Below, piece after piece: positions 8,329 to 16,413 of a DNA stretch of 64,000 bases. The stretch is taken from contig NZ_CP095501.1 in assembly GCF_023100725.1 (NCBI RefSeq), forward strand, positions 1,860,001 through 1,924,000, given 5' to 3'. Under the pieces are notes generated by a model. It ran no database searches. It saw only the letters and a program-made list of their open reading frames with translations, and was not told the origin of the DNA. This DNA comes from Arthrobacter antioxidans. Its GTDB lineage: Bacteria; Actinomycetota; Actinomycetes; Actinomycetales; Micrococcaceae. Both the position numbers and the translations under genes were made by a program. Each line of letters begins with the position of its first letter. The first letter of the stretch is position 1.

Positions 8329-9256
8329 GGGTGGCCTCCTCGACGCCGCCGGAACCATAAAGCTGGAGTACGGACTCCTCGAGGTCCGGTTCTTCAACTG
8401 TGAGGTCGACGACCCGGTGTCGGGCCAGCAGCTTCACGAACGGGTCGATGCCGCCGTCGACTTTCGCCGCGAGACGTGCGACGCCGCCTCCGTTACCGGT
8501 GACGGTTACGTCGCTGAGTCCGGGCAGCTTCTCGAGGTCCTGACGCAGAAGCGCGAGGGAGGTCCCGTCGACGCCCGCCCGCACATGCCGGATGCTGCTA
8601 AGGCGGAGCGAGTCGACGCGACCCTGTGCGACGATGCGGCCACCGCTGAGCACTGCGACCTCGTCGGCGGTCTGCTGGATCTCGCTGAGGACGTGCGAGC
8701 TGAGCAGAACCGTCTGGCCGGCGTCGCGCGCCTCGCGCACCATTTCGAGGAAGGTGCGTTGCACGAGGGGGTCGAGCCCGCTCGTCGGCTCGTCGAGCAC
8801 CAGGAGTTCAGGGTGGTGCATGAACGCCTGGATGAGTCCGAGCTTCTGCTTATTGCCCTTCGAGAGCGTACGGACCTGCCGGCCGAGATCCACGCCAAGC
8901 CGGTCGGCGAGGTGATCGATCGTCCCCGGTGGGACTGGACCGCTGATCTCGGCGAGATGCCTGAGGAGTTGCCGGCCCCGGAGGCGTCCCTCGAGCCGCA
9001 GTTCCCCGGGAATGTAGCCGATACGCCGCCGCAATGCCGGGCCGCCCTCGCCGGGCGTGGTGCCGAGAATTCTCACGGATCCGGACGTCGGCCGGATGAT
9101 GTCGAGCAGGATGCGCAGAGTCGTGGTCTTGCCGGCCCCGTTCGGGCCGATCAGGCCGAACACCGCCCCCGGTGCCACGTCGAGGTCGAGTGTATGGAGT
9201 GCTTGATGCGCGCCGTAGCGTTTGGTCAGTTCGATGGTCTGGATAACAGGAATCAT
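8321..9256 (-). CDS. ABC transporter ATP-binding protein
   Basis: The 311-residue ATPase shows Walker A GPNGAGKT (37-44), signature LSKGNKQKLG, Walker B LLVLDEPTSGLDP and the switch SSHVLSE. After residue 215 it has the DrrA-type C-terminal extension, which ends in a DLTVEEPDLEESVLQLY motif. This extension is common in ATPases of drug and antibiotic exporters. It precedes and overlaps the permease gene and follows the TetR gene by 38 bp, all on the minus strand. Export of a hydrophobic drug-like compound is the likeliest role, but the substrate is unknown. Confidence 0.92.
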   Translation of the reverse strand: MIPVIQTIELTKRYGAHQALHTLDLDVAPGAVFGLIGPNGAGKTTTLRILLDIIRPTSGSVRILGTTPGEGGPALRRRIGYIPGELRLEGRLRGRQLLRHLAEISGPVPPGTIDHLADRLGVDLGRQVRTLSKGNKQKLGLIQAFMHHPELLVLDEPTSGLDPLVQRTFLEMVREARDAGQTVLLSSHVLSEIQQTADEVAVLSGGRIVAQGRVDSLRLSSIRHVRAGVDGTSLALLRQDLEKLPGLSDVTVTGNGGGVARLAAKVDGGIDPFVKLLARHRVVDLTVEEPDLEESVLQLYGSGGVEEATHV

Positions 9257-9294
9257 CGCCCTGTGTTCCTTTCGTGCGGATGAAGTGGATGGAG

Positions 9295-9993
9295 TCAGGA
9301 CCGGCGGGGGCGCGGCGGGTCCGGGTCCTGATTCGGGTCGTTCTCCCCTTTATCGGAGCGAGGTCCACTCGTCCTGGTCAGTGCCTCGCGTGCCGCGACG
9401 AGCATCCGATCGTCGGAGTAGAGACCGTGCGTGTAGAGATCGAGAATCGGGATCGTCGATCGACGGATGCCTTCTTCGCTCAGTTGGTCGAGGCCAAGAC
9501 CCCGGGTGACCTGCCGACGCATCACCAGTGGGGCCAAGCCGTGCAGCGTGAGATACAGCGCGAGGATGCTGCGGTCTTCGGGCTCCCGCATGATGCCTGC
9601 GGTGATCTGCTCGTCCAGCATCCGGGACGTACCGGTGAGCAGTGCGTCGAAAAGCTCATCCGCGGCAGCTGTTCCCGAGGCCAGCATGCGGGCGAGGTAA
9701 TCGATCAGCGGATGAAACCGATCAATGTCAGCAAGCCAGCGAGCGATTGCCGAGGTCGCGTCGCGAGTCAGTTCGTCCTTCCGGCCGATGAACTCGTCCA
9801 CCACGTAGCGGTCGCACGCCTGACGCAGTCCATCCTTCGAGCCGAAATGATGCAGCACGAGCCCAGGGCTGACATCCGCCGCACCGGCAATCGCACGAAC
9901 AGTTGTTGTGCCGAAACCTTCGCGCCCGAAGAGATCCACCGCCGCGTCGCGTATCCGCGCGCGGGTGGTCAGGTCCTCGGATACTGAACGCAT
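9295..9993 (-). CDS. TetR family transcriptional regulator of the ABC exporter
   Basis: The N-terminus, RIRDAAVDLFGREGFGTTTV followed by RAIAGAADVSPGLVLHHFGSKDGL, is a canonical TetR HTH. The C-terminal 150 residues are a ligand domain of the TetR_C_33-like kind, ending in a charged, Pro-rich tail. The start is Met 9993, inside a palindrome. A longer frame to 10047 exists, but a good -10 box lies in it. It is first in an operon with the ABC ATPase and permease, so it probably represses its own exporter and is relieved by the exported compound. Confidence 0.88.
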   Translation of the reverse strand: MRSVSEDLTTRARIRDAAVDLFGREGFGTTTVRAIAGAADVSPGLVLHHFGSKDGLRQACDRYVVDEFIGRKDELTRDATSAIARWLADIDRFHPLIDYLARMLASGTAAADELFDALLTGTSRMLDEQITAGIMREPEDRSILALYLTLHGLAPLVMRRQVTRGLGLDQLSEEGIRRSTIPILDLYTHGLYSDDRMLVAAREALTRTSGPRSDKGENDPNQDPDPPRPRRS

Positions 9994-10020
9994 GTTCAAT
10001 ATTCTATACGCTTGTTCAAG
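9985..10020 (-). promoter_or_regulatory. Leaderless promoter and inverted-repeat operator of the TetR/ABC operon
   Basis: On the minus strand a -10-like TATAGAAT (10008-10001) ends 7 bases before the ATG at 9993, so the transcript would begin close to the start codon (leaderless, common in actinobacteria). The TGAAC-4-GTTCA palindrome at 9985-9998 overlaps the start codon, and a second GTTCAA half-site lies at 10014-10019. Together they could be the TetR operator. No clear -35 box is visible. Confidence 0.5.
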
Positions 10021-10047
10021 ATCCTGCTGGACACCCGAGATGAGCAT

Positions 10048-10538
10048 TCGCCGCTCGATTGGCTTGCGCCGCTACGTTCATGGACGATCCCTTGACCAGA
10101 CCCGTGGCGGGGCTCGGCGAGAGGTTGGGGCTGGGTCAGCAGTTTCCAGCGTTGGCGGGATAGTCCATATCCATGGTGTGTCTCAGCAATGTGTCTCGCG
10201 TCGAAGGTTCTCAACAAAGCCGATGAAGGCCTTTGATGAGTGCAAGGAGTGCAGGATCTGAGCGGACCGGGGTGGGTGTGGGTGGGTGCGGAGCATGGGC
10301 GAGAAGCTGGGTACAGGAGTGCGGAGACGAGTTGATCGGATGTGCGGGCGGGGATTCCCGGGTGCTCTCTGGGCAGGACTGGGCACGAACTCTTCAGGCC
10401 CGATGTGCACCATGAACCTCGATCACGGTTTTCCTGGGTTGGGCTTTTGTGAGGTACTGGAACGAGTCCCGGCCGTTGGCGGGCAGCGTCGCGAGACAAC
10501 TGGACGCTTTTGTTCTGTAGAAGAAGGATGGGCTTTCT
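10048..10538. other. Gene-free region
   Basis: About 490 bp without a recognisable gene. Open frames on both strands are low-complexity and do not resemble proteins. The last bases lead into the ketoacyl synthase gene and contain a purine-rich GAAGAAGGA stretch shortly before its GTG start that can act as a ribosome site. Confidence 0.5.
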
Positions 10539-11759
10539 GTGGTTGCGAGTGCGCTTGGGGTGGTGGTGACCGGGATGGGTGCGATGACGCCCGTCGGAGG
10601 TACCGTCGTGCAGACATGGGACAGCCTCATCGCGGGTCGGTCGGGAATTGCAGCCCTGGACCAGCCGTGGGCGCAGGAACTGCCGGTGCGAATCGCCGGG
10701 CGCGTGACGACCGATCCCGCCGTGTCGCTGACCACGAGGGAGTACCGACGGATGGATCGCTGCGGGCACCTTGCACTGGTCGCATCGCGGGAGGCCTGGG
10801 ACCAGGCGGGTCGGCCGGCTGTCGAGCCTGACAGGCTAGCTGTCGTCATCGGGTCCGGCTATGGAGGTCTGGGTACAGTGTTGTCTCAGGTACGGACCCT
10901 GGATGCCGGAGGCTCCCGCCGGGTTTCTCCTCACACGCTGACGCAGATCATGGTCAATGGTCCTTCGGCGTGGGTTTCGATTGACATCGGCGCGCAAGGA
11001 GGCGCCCGAACGCCGGTGAGTGCCTGTGCCTCCGGGGCTGAAGCGATCGCCCAGGGAGTCGAAATGATCAGCTCAGGAGCTGTCGACGTCGTCGTGGCCG
11101 GGGGAGTGGATGCCTGCGTTAACGACCTTGCGATCAGCGGTTTCGCTCAGCTCCGGGCCCTGTCAACGAGTCAGGGCGACCCGGCCGCGGCTTCACGGCC
11201 TTTCGACCGAGACCGGAATGGGTTCGTGATGGCCGAGGGTGCCGGCATCATCGTTCTCGAGCGGGAGGATTTCGCCCGGGCGCGGGGAGCCGAAATCCTC
11301 GGTCGGATCTCCGGGGCTGCCGTCACCTCCGATGCCGGGGACATCGTGGCCGCGGACCCGGTCATCCAGCAGCGGGTGATGCAAAAGGCTCTCATGGCGG
11401 CAGGGCTTGCAGGGTCGGACATCGACTTCGTCCACGCCCACGCCACGTCCACCCCCGTCGGTGACCTTCTCGAGGCGGGTGCGATCAGTGCGGTGGTCGG
11501 CAATGACGTGCCGATAACTTCCACCAAATCTATGACAGGGCACCTGTTAGGAGGAGCCGGGACGCTCGGTGCCATCGCGACCATCGAGGCTCTCCGGACG
11601 GGACTACTGCCTGGCACCCTGAACTTCGAGAACCCCGACCCGGGGATCAGCCTCAACGTCATCGACAGGACGACCAGATGTGCCGGCTCCACAGCTGCCA
11701 TCACCAACGCCTTCGGATTCGGTGGCCACAGCACTGCCCTCGTCATCACCGCTGCCTAG
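10539..11759 (+). CDS. Beta-ketoacyl-ACP synthase II-like enzyme (KAS II, stand-alone)
   Basis: A 406-residue condensing enzyme of the FabF family. The nucleophile Cys is in TPVSACASGAEAI (about residue 163), the first His is in HAHATSTPVGD and the second catalytic region is STKSMTGHLLGGAG, where Lys and His are kept. The C-terminal AITNAFGFGGHSTALV is the typical thiolase-fold end. All residues needed for decarboxylative Claisen condensation are present. The gene stands alone: no acyl carrier protein, FabD, FabH or polyketide genes lie near it. It may be an accessory FabF copy that came with the island, for example one insensitive to an inhibitor, but that is inference. Start GTG at 10539. 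Confidence 0.9.
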   Translation: MVASALGVVVTGMGAMTPVGGTVVQTWDSLIAGRSGIAALDQPWAQELPVRIAGRVTTDPAVSLTTREYRRMDRCGHLALVASREAWDQAGRPAVEPDRLAVVIGSGYGGLGTVLSQVRTLDAGGSRRVSPHTLTQIMVNGPSAWVSIDIGAQGGARTPVSACASGAEAIAQGVEMISSGAVDVVVAGGVDACVNDLAISGFAQLRALSTSQGDPAAASRPFDRDRNGFVMAEGAGIIVLEREDFARARGAEILGRISGAAVTSDAGDIVAADPVIQQRVMQKALMAAGLAGSDIDFVHAHATSTPVGDLLEAGAISAVVGNDVPITSTKSMTGHLLGGAGTLGAIATIEALRTGLLPGTLNFENPDPGISLNVIDRTTRCAGSTAAITNAFGFGGHSTALVITAA

Positions 11760-12266
11760 TAGACCCCTTGTGGATGTGACCAACCTGTCGGTCCAGCAAC
11801 AAGGACAGCCACCTCGAGGACGCTTGGTGACCAGGCGCCGTACCGGCGCCCGTATCGCTTGCGTCTTCGGCACCGAGCTCACCCCGACAGTCTCTGATCC
11901 AACTCGGGCCAGAAGTCTCGCTGTACCCGGAACCTGTCCTGCAACCAATGCTTCTGTCGCGATTTCTCACTCCTGCTTACGAGACGGGGCATCAAGGCAC
12001 CGGAGAAGCAGTAGCGGTGGGGAGCGCTGGAGTCTCGTTTGAGTGTCTTCCAGCCCAAGAGTTGCGGGACAGGGTGCTACTCGATCAGGGGATGGAGACC
12101 GCCAGCTAGGCTCAGCCCCGTGAACAAAACCATCGCCAGGTTCTTGAAGTAGTTGGTGGGCGGATAATTCCAGTCGCCTGATCGCGCGCACTGGTCCGGG
12201 TGCCTGATCGCGCGCACACTGGGACGACTCCATGAAGACCGCACCTGCCATCGAACGAAGGCCGTC
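11760..12266. other. Gene-free region upstream of the CPBP protease
   Basis: No gene is recognisable in these 507 bp. The one clear structure is a 26-bp-period tandem repeat at 12176-12217, just upstream of the protease gene. Confidence 0.5.
12176..12217. repeat. Short tandem direct repeat
   Basis: The 16-bp word GCCTGATCGCGCGCAC occurs at 12176-12191 and again at 12202-12217, and the following bases are partly alike. This looks like a recent 26-bp duplication or a doubled regulator site, 50-90 bp before the GTG of the CPBP protease. Confidence 0.7.
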
Positions 12267-13139
12267 GTGATCACTCCGACCAACCCTGCCTCGACGACGT
12301 CGCCGACGAATCAGCCGAGTGTCGTGCGCGGCCGTGCTTGGGTCCCATTCCTGATCGGGTTCGGTTTGCTGTGGGGCACGCTCGCACTGCTCGGCGAATG
12401 GGATGCCACCGGACGGTGGGGCATCCCGATCCTGACGGTCGTCGTGCTCGTTGCTGTAGTGGTGGATCGGGTGGCCCAGCGGACACCGTGGCGCGCGACG
12501 ATCCGGCACCTCGGTCTGGGACTGCCCGCCTGGCGTGCCGTCACACTCGCCTCGGTGGTGTCCGCGCTGGTGTTGCTCGTCTTTCCGATCACCAGAATCG
12601 TCACGGGGGCCGACCTCGAGCTCGTCATCGACTGGCCCTGGATCCTGATCGGACTATTCGCCTTTCACGGCCTCGCGGAAGAACTCGTCTGGCGTGGATA
12701 CGCTTTTCGCCGATTGCGGCTAGGACGCTCCTTCTCGCGCACCGTTCTCTGGACGATGCCCTTGGTGGCCGCGGCCCACATACCGATACTCCTGCAAAGC
12801 GGACCCGCCGTTGGGATCGGGGCACTGCTCGTCGCCGCAGTCACCTCGGTCCCGCTGGCATACCTCTATGAGACGGGAGGCGGCACGATCTGGGCGCCCG
12901 CGCTCGTCCATACCGCCATCGACAGTTTCAAACTGGTCGTCTTGCCGGCATCGGCGGTTTTGACGTTCTCGTTGCTTCTCGTCATGGTCAGCCTGGCTAT
13001 ACCCCTTCTCGCCCTGGTGGTCCCGCGGAGAGTCCTCTCATGTCGTTTGGCGCCACCTTCGCTGACTGCTGCTGAGCACCTGCGCCTTCCACGGACCGGC
13101 CGCAGAGCCGGGAAAAAAGCGTCTCGCCATGACGGGTGA
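12267..13139 (+). CDS. CPBP family intramembrane glutamic endopeptidase
   Basis: The 290-residue protein has about eight hydrophobic segments and the family motif EELVWRG (Glu138-Glu139...Arg), followed by a conserved His in VAAAHIPIL and another in ALVHTAIDS. These are the catalytic residues of the CPBP (Rce1/Abi) membrane proteases. The N-terminus is short and hydrophilic; the C-terminus is basic. Starts with GTG at 12267. It overlaps the next membrane-protein gene by 11 bases, so the two are probably co-translated. In bacteria such proteases act in bacteriocin self-immunity or membrane-protein processing; which applies here is unknown. Confidence 0.9.
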   Translation: MITPTNPASTTSPTNQPSVVRGRAWVPFLIGFGLLWGTLALLGEWDATGRWGIPILTVVVLVAVVVDRVAQRTPWRATIRHLGLGLPAWRAVTLASVVSALVLLVFPITRIVTGADLELVIDWPWILIGLFAFHGLAEELVWRGYAFRRLRLGRSFSRTVLWTMPLVAAAHIPILLQSGPAVGIGALLVAAVTSVPLAYLYETGGGTIWAPALVHTAIDSFKLVVLPASAVLTFSLLLVMVSLAIPLLALVVPRRVLSCRLAPPSLTAAEHLRLPRTGRRAGKKASRHDG

Positions 13140-13614
13140 GCAATGGGTGCTCTCAGCGACCGTCTTCTTGTCCGGGCTCGCGTGCGGCCTCCTGGGGATG
13201 CTGTGCACGATCATGCGGCCGATGCTCGCCGAGATGGACGGCCGGGAGTTCCGCAACTTCATGGAAGCGTTCCTCCGATTCGCGGACCACTCGTGGGGAA
13301 AGCTGTACAACCTCGGCTGGTCCCTTGGGATGTTCCTCCTGCCGATAGTGGCACTCGTGCTCCTCTGGGAGGACCGCGGTTCCGCGCCGTTCGTACTCAC
13401 CGCGATCGGCCTGAGCATCGTGTTCGTCGGCGTCATCGTCGTCTCGAACGCCGTGAAAACGCCGCACTATACGTTGATTCTGGCCTGGGACCCCGAGGCG
13501 CTGCCGTCAAGTTGGGAGGCCGGGCGGCAGAAGTACTTTACGATCAACTGGATCCAGATGGTGACGACCTGGTCCGCGTCCGCCCTCTACATTGCGGCGC
13601 TGATCGCACTCTAG
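13129..13614 (+). CDS. Small membrane protein, DUF1772 (anthrone oxygenase-like) type
   Basis: Four hydrophobic segments in 161 residues, the first with an early LACGLLGMLCTIMRPMLAEM and the last after a NWIQMVTTWSASALY stretch. An Asn-Trp/His-x-x-R/Q-x-x-x turn before the last helix is typical of DUF1772 proteins. The resemblance is one of pattern only. It overlaps the end of the CPBP protease gene. The role is unknown; co-occurrence suggests it could be a substrate or partner of the protease. Confidence 0.6.
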   Translation: MTGEQWVLSATVFLSGLACGLLGMLCTIMRPMLAEMDGREFRNFMEAFLRFADHSWGKLYNLGWSLGMFLLPIVALVLLWEDRGSAPFVLTAIGLSIVFVGVIVVSNAVKTPHYTLILAWDPEALPSSWEAGRQKYFTINWIQMVTTWSASALYIAALIAL

Positions 13615-13723
13615 AGAGTGCTTCCGAAGCGATCCGTCAGCCCCCGCTCCACACCGTCAATCGGCTGCGCCGACCGGGCCAACCGATGAGGTAGCCGTAC
13701 TGCGTCAGTTGTTCGGTGGGCGG

Positions 13724-16081
13724 TTACAGGGTCATCTCCTGGGTGACGAACACGTACGGTGTGACGAGCACCCTGTCGGCCGGTAGTGCGAGCTCGGGAG
13801 CGCCGTGCAGGTCGTCGCTGCGGTCAGCGATTCTGACGGTAACGTCTGTCGAGCGCGGCTCGAGAATCAGTCGGACGATTACGCCGGCTGGTGCGCTGCC
13901 TGTGTACTGGAATCCGAAGTCCCAGGAACCCGAGGCTCCCCGGACGGGGAGGTCGCGTCCGGCCACCGTGGCCTCCCGCACTCTGGCGCTGCGGGAGTCG
14001 ATCCACAGGCCGACCGTCGGCGCCCCTCGTGTGGAGGACAGGCGAAGGGTCAGTTCACGCAGCCCGCCTCGCGTGCGCTCGTCGAGCACCTCCACCGCGG
14101 GTCCGGTGAGGCCCGGAGCGGAGGGGGCGGGTCCATATACGAGGTCGGCCCCGTCCGTCCACGGTGCCGCCGTCTCCAGCGCCGCGGGGCCGGCGGGTAG
14201 TAGCGCCTGACTCCACTCGGAACGGCGGGGCGCCGATGAGATCCAGTGGCCCTCGCCCGTATCGGCGGCCAGCACGTAGGAGACGGATTCCTGCCGTGAA
14301 GGTGTTGCGTCCTCCCGGTTGAGTGCCAGGCCGAGGGCCCCGACGGCGGTCGCGAGCGTCAGTGCCATGCCGGGGACGGCCGTGGCTCGCCAGGACCACC
14401 GGCGCGGGCTCCTTCGTACGGGCCGCAGGGCGTCCACCAGCGGCAGTGCGAGCAGCAGCAGCAACCCTAGGAAGACGGCACTCACCGGCCCACCGAGGCC
14501 AAGGCCGACGTCGAAGCCGACCCAGATGCCGGGGGCGACCAGGACCGTCGCAGCCATCAGGCCGAGAAGCAGGATGCCGTCGGAAGCGGTAGACCATCGT
14601 CGGGGCAGCGCTGCGGCAAGCCCGACGGCAATCGTCACGCACAGCGTGGGGAGCACGATCCCCATCGACATACCCGCCAGTAACAGTGCGAGAAGCAGAC
14701 CGCTTGCAGCGAGGAGGACGAGGGACCCGAGGGCGAGGGCAGTCCCGCCCAGACGCCTCCGTGCCGGCCCGAGAACGGCGATTGCTACGCCGACCGCAGC
14801 TAGCAGCATGGCAGCCTGGTAGGGCACCGGCTGGTAGGGGTCGCCCACGACGGCGGAAGCCTGCGCGGGATCGATGATCAGCGCGATCTGCCACACGGCG
14901 AGGCCGGCACCTCCGGCTGCGACCAGACCGACGGCGGCGACGGCGGCGGCCAGGGCGGTCCGCGGAAGTGTCAGTGTTCTCCGCCGTCGCGCCACCAGGA
15001 CGAGCGCGAGCACCAGTGCGGTGGTGCCGGCTGCCAGCGGCACGTCGAGGGTGGCAGGGTAGTGCAGGAGGCCCCAGGGCAGAGTGGTGACCCGCTCTTC
15101 TCCTCCCTCCTGCAGCGACGCGAGGTCGACGTCGATGAGTGTTCGCGCCAGCGCAAGGGTGGTCTGTCCCATCTGTTGCAATGAGGCCGTGGAAAGACGT
15201 GACGCGTCGTCCAGGGGTGAGTGGTAGAAGGCTCCACCGGCCACGAGGGCCGTGTCCATGCCGTGCCATCCGGCGTCGCTGAAGTGCCTGAAGTCCGAAT
15301 CGTTGGGCAGCGCCTCGAAGGTCGCCTCCGTGCTGGAGTCGACGAGCACCCCCGTCAGCGAGGAAAGGGCCTCCAGGAGGTCTTCGTTGGGTGAGGTGAT
15401 GCGGAACGTTATCGGCGTCCCGCCCACGCCGCGGGCCTCGTGGTTCAACACGACCGTCGGACCCAGCGTTTTCGCGTGTTCCCGGACGAAGGCTTCGGCC
15501 CCGAGGAGACCGGCCTCCTCGCCGTCGCTCAGCAGGACGACGACGTCGTTGCGGGTCTGTCCTGGACCCTCACTGAGCGCTCGGGCAGTTTCCAGGACGG
15601 CGGCGACGCCCGCCCCGTCGTCCGCGGCGCCGGGTGAGCCCGACACCGTGTCGTAATGCGCCGCGAGGACCACCGTGCCGCTGGGCGCTGACCCGGGGAG
15701 GGTAGCGACGACATTGGCGACCTCGGCAAGTCGATGAGTGCCAGTGGTGCCCCAGTCGGTGAAGCCGACGGTGCGCTGGATCCCGACCTGCCAGTCGGAG
15801 GACGTGAGGGACCCGACGAGATAGTCCTGGGTCTCGGCGTGTGCCGCCGAGCCGATGGTCCTCGGTGCCCGGCTGATGTGCTGCACATGGGCCATGGCCC
15901 GTGCAGCGCTGAACACCGTGGCGGGCGCGTCGCCGGGCGCCGGCGGCTGAGGAGTAATGGCCAGGATGGAGACCAGAGCACTTGCTGCAACCGCAGCGGC
16001 GGCAAGGACCACCGCGCGCCCGCGCCGGGGCTGTTGTGGTGGGGTCAGCGGGACACTTTGCCTCTGCGATGTCGCGGTCAT
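13724..16081 (-). CDS. M28 family zinc aminopeptidase with C-terminal membrane domain
   Basis: The chosen start (16081) has an AAGGAG site 6 bases upstream. A basic leader and one transmembrane segment (about residues 22-42) place the peptidase domain outside. Metal ligands are visible: His and Asp in AAHYDTVSGSPGAADDGAG, Glu-Glu in DGEEAGLLG, Glu in NHEARG, and a last His in FYHSPLDD. From about residue 345 to 560 there are about eight more hydrophobic segments, and then a roughly 200-residue outer C-terminal region. This is the layout of membrane-bound M28 peptidases (Fxna/ER-type in eukaryotes). It follows the 75-residue gene at 16093 by 11 bp and the LuxR gene further upstream. Confidence 0.9.
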   Translation of the reverse strand: MTATSQRQSVPLTPPQQPRRGRAVVLAAAAVAASALVSILAITPQPPAPGDAPATVFSAARAMAHVQHISRAPRTIGSAAHAETQDYLVGSLTSSDWQVGIQRTVGFTDWGTTGTHRLAEVANVVATLPGSAPSGTVVLAAHYDTVSGSPGAADDGAGVAAVLETARALSEGPGQTRNDVVVLLSDGEEAGLLGAEAFVREHAKTLGPTVVLNHEARGVGGTPITFRITSPNEDLLEALSSLTGVLVDSSTEATFEALPNDSDFRHFSDAGWHGMDTALVAGGAFYHSPLDDASRLSTASLQQMGQTTLALARTLIDVDLASLQEGGEERVTTLPWGLLHYPATLDVPLAAGTTALVLALVLVARRRRTLTLPRTALAAAVAAVGLVAAGGAGLAVWQIALIIDPAQASAVVGDPYQPVPYQAAMLLAAVGVAIAVLGPARRRLGGTALALGSLVLLAASGLLLALLLAGMSMGIVLPTLCVTIAVGLAAALPRRWSTASDGILLLGLMAATVLVAPGIWVGFDVGLGLGGPVSAVFLGLLLLLALPLVDALRPVRRSPRRWSWRATAVPGMALTLATAVGALGLALNREDATPSRQESVSYVLAADTGEGHWISSAPRRSEWSQALLPAGPAALETAAPWTDGADLVYGPAPSAPGLTGPAVEVLDERTRGGLRELTLRLSSTRGAPTVGLWIDSRSARVREATVAGRDLPVRGASGSWDFGFQYTGSAPAGVIVRLILEPRSTDVTVRIADRSDDLHGAPELALPADRVLVTPYVFVTQEMTL

Positions 16082-16092
16082 GGCGGTCTCCT

Positions 16093-16320
16093 TCAGCTCT
16101 CTTCCGGTGTGATGGCAGTGGACAGCTCGAGAACGGCGACACCGCTCTCCCACAGCAGCTCGAGCAGCGCGCGTAGGGCGGCGTCGTCGAGCGAGTGGAA
16201 CTCCAGCGCCGTGCGATCGCCCTCAGCCCGTACTTCCGTGGGCTCGAACCGGCCATCGATGTCATGACGAACCCCCGCGGGTAGGTGCCCAGCGATCTCC
16301 ACGCGTCGGTCGTGCTGCAT
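16093..16320 (-). CDS. Small uncharacterised protein in the M28 peptidase operon
   Basis: A 75-residue acidic protein. It has a strand-like N-terminus, then VRAEGDRTALEFHSLDDAAL leading into an amphipathic helix (RALLELLWESGVAVLEL). I do not recognise a family. It is read in the same direction as the M28 peptidase and ends 11 bp before its start, so it is almost certainly in the same transcript. Codon use is typical. A role as regulator or chaperone of the peptidase is only a guess. Confidence 0.55.
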   Translation of the reverse strand: MQHDRRVEIAGHLPAGVRHDIDGRFEPTEVRAEGDRTALEFHSLDDAALRALLELLWESGVAVLELSTAITPEES

Positions 16321-16413
16321 CGTGCCTCCCTGTGATGTCCAGGACCAGCGTGCTCCGCGATGAGAGCGCGGTCACCACACCTGGCCACGACCACCCGGGG
16401 TGGTCCGGGCCGG

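Noticed and set aside
8180..9283. 367-residue open frame on the plus strand
   Set aside because: Antisense to the ABC ATPase, whose motifs are intact; low-complexity translation.
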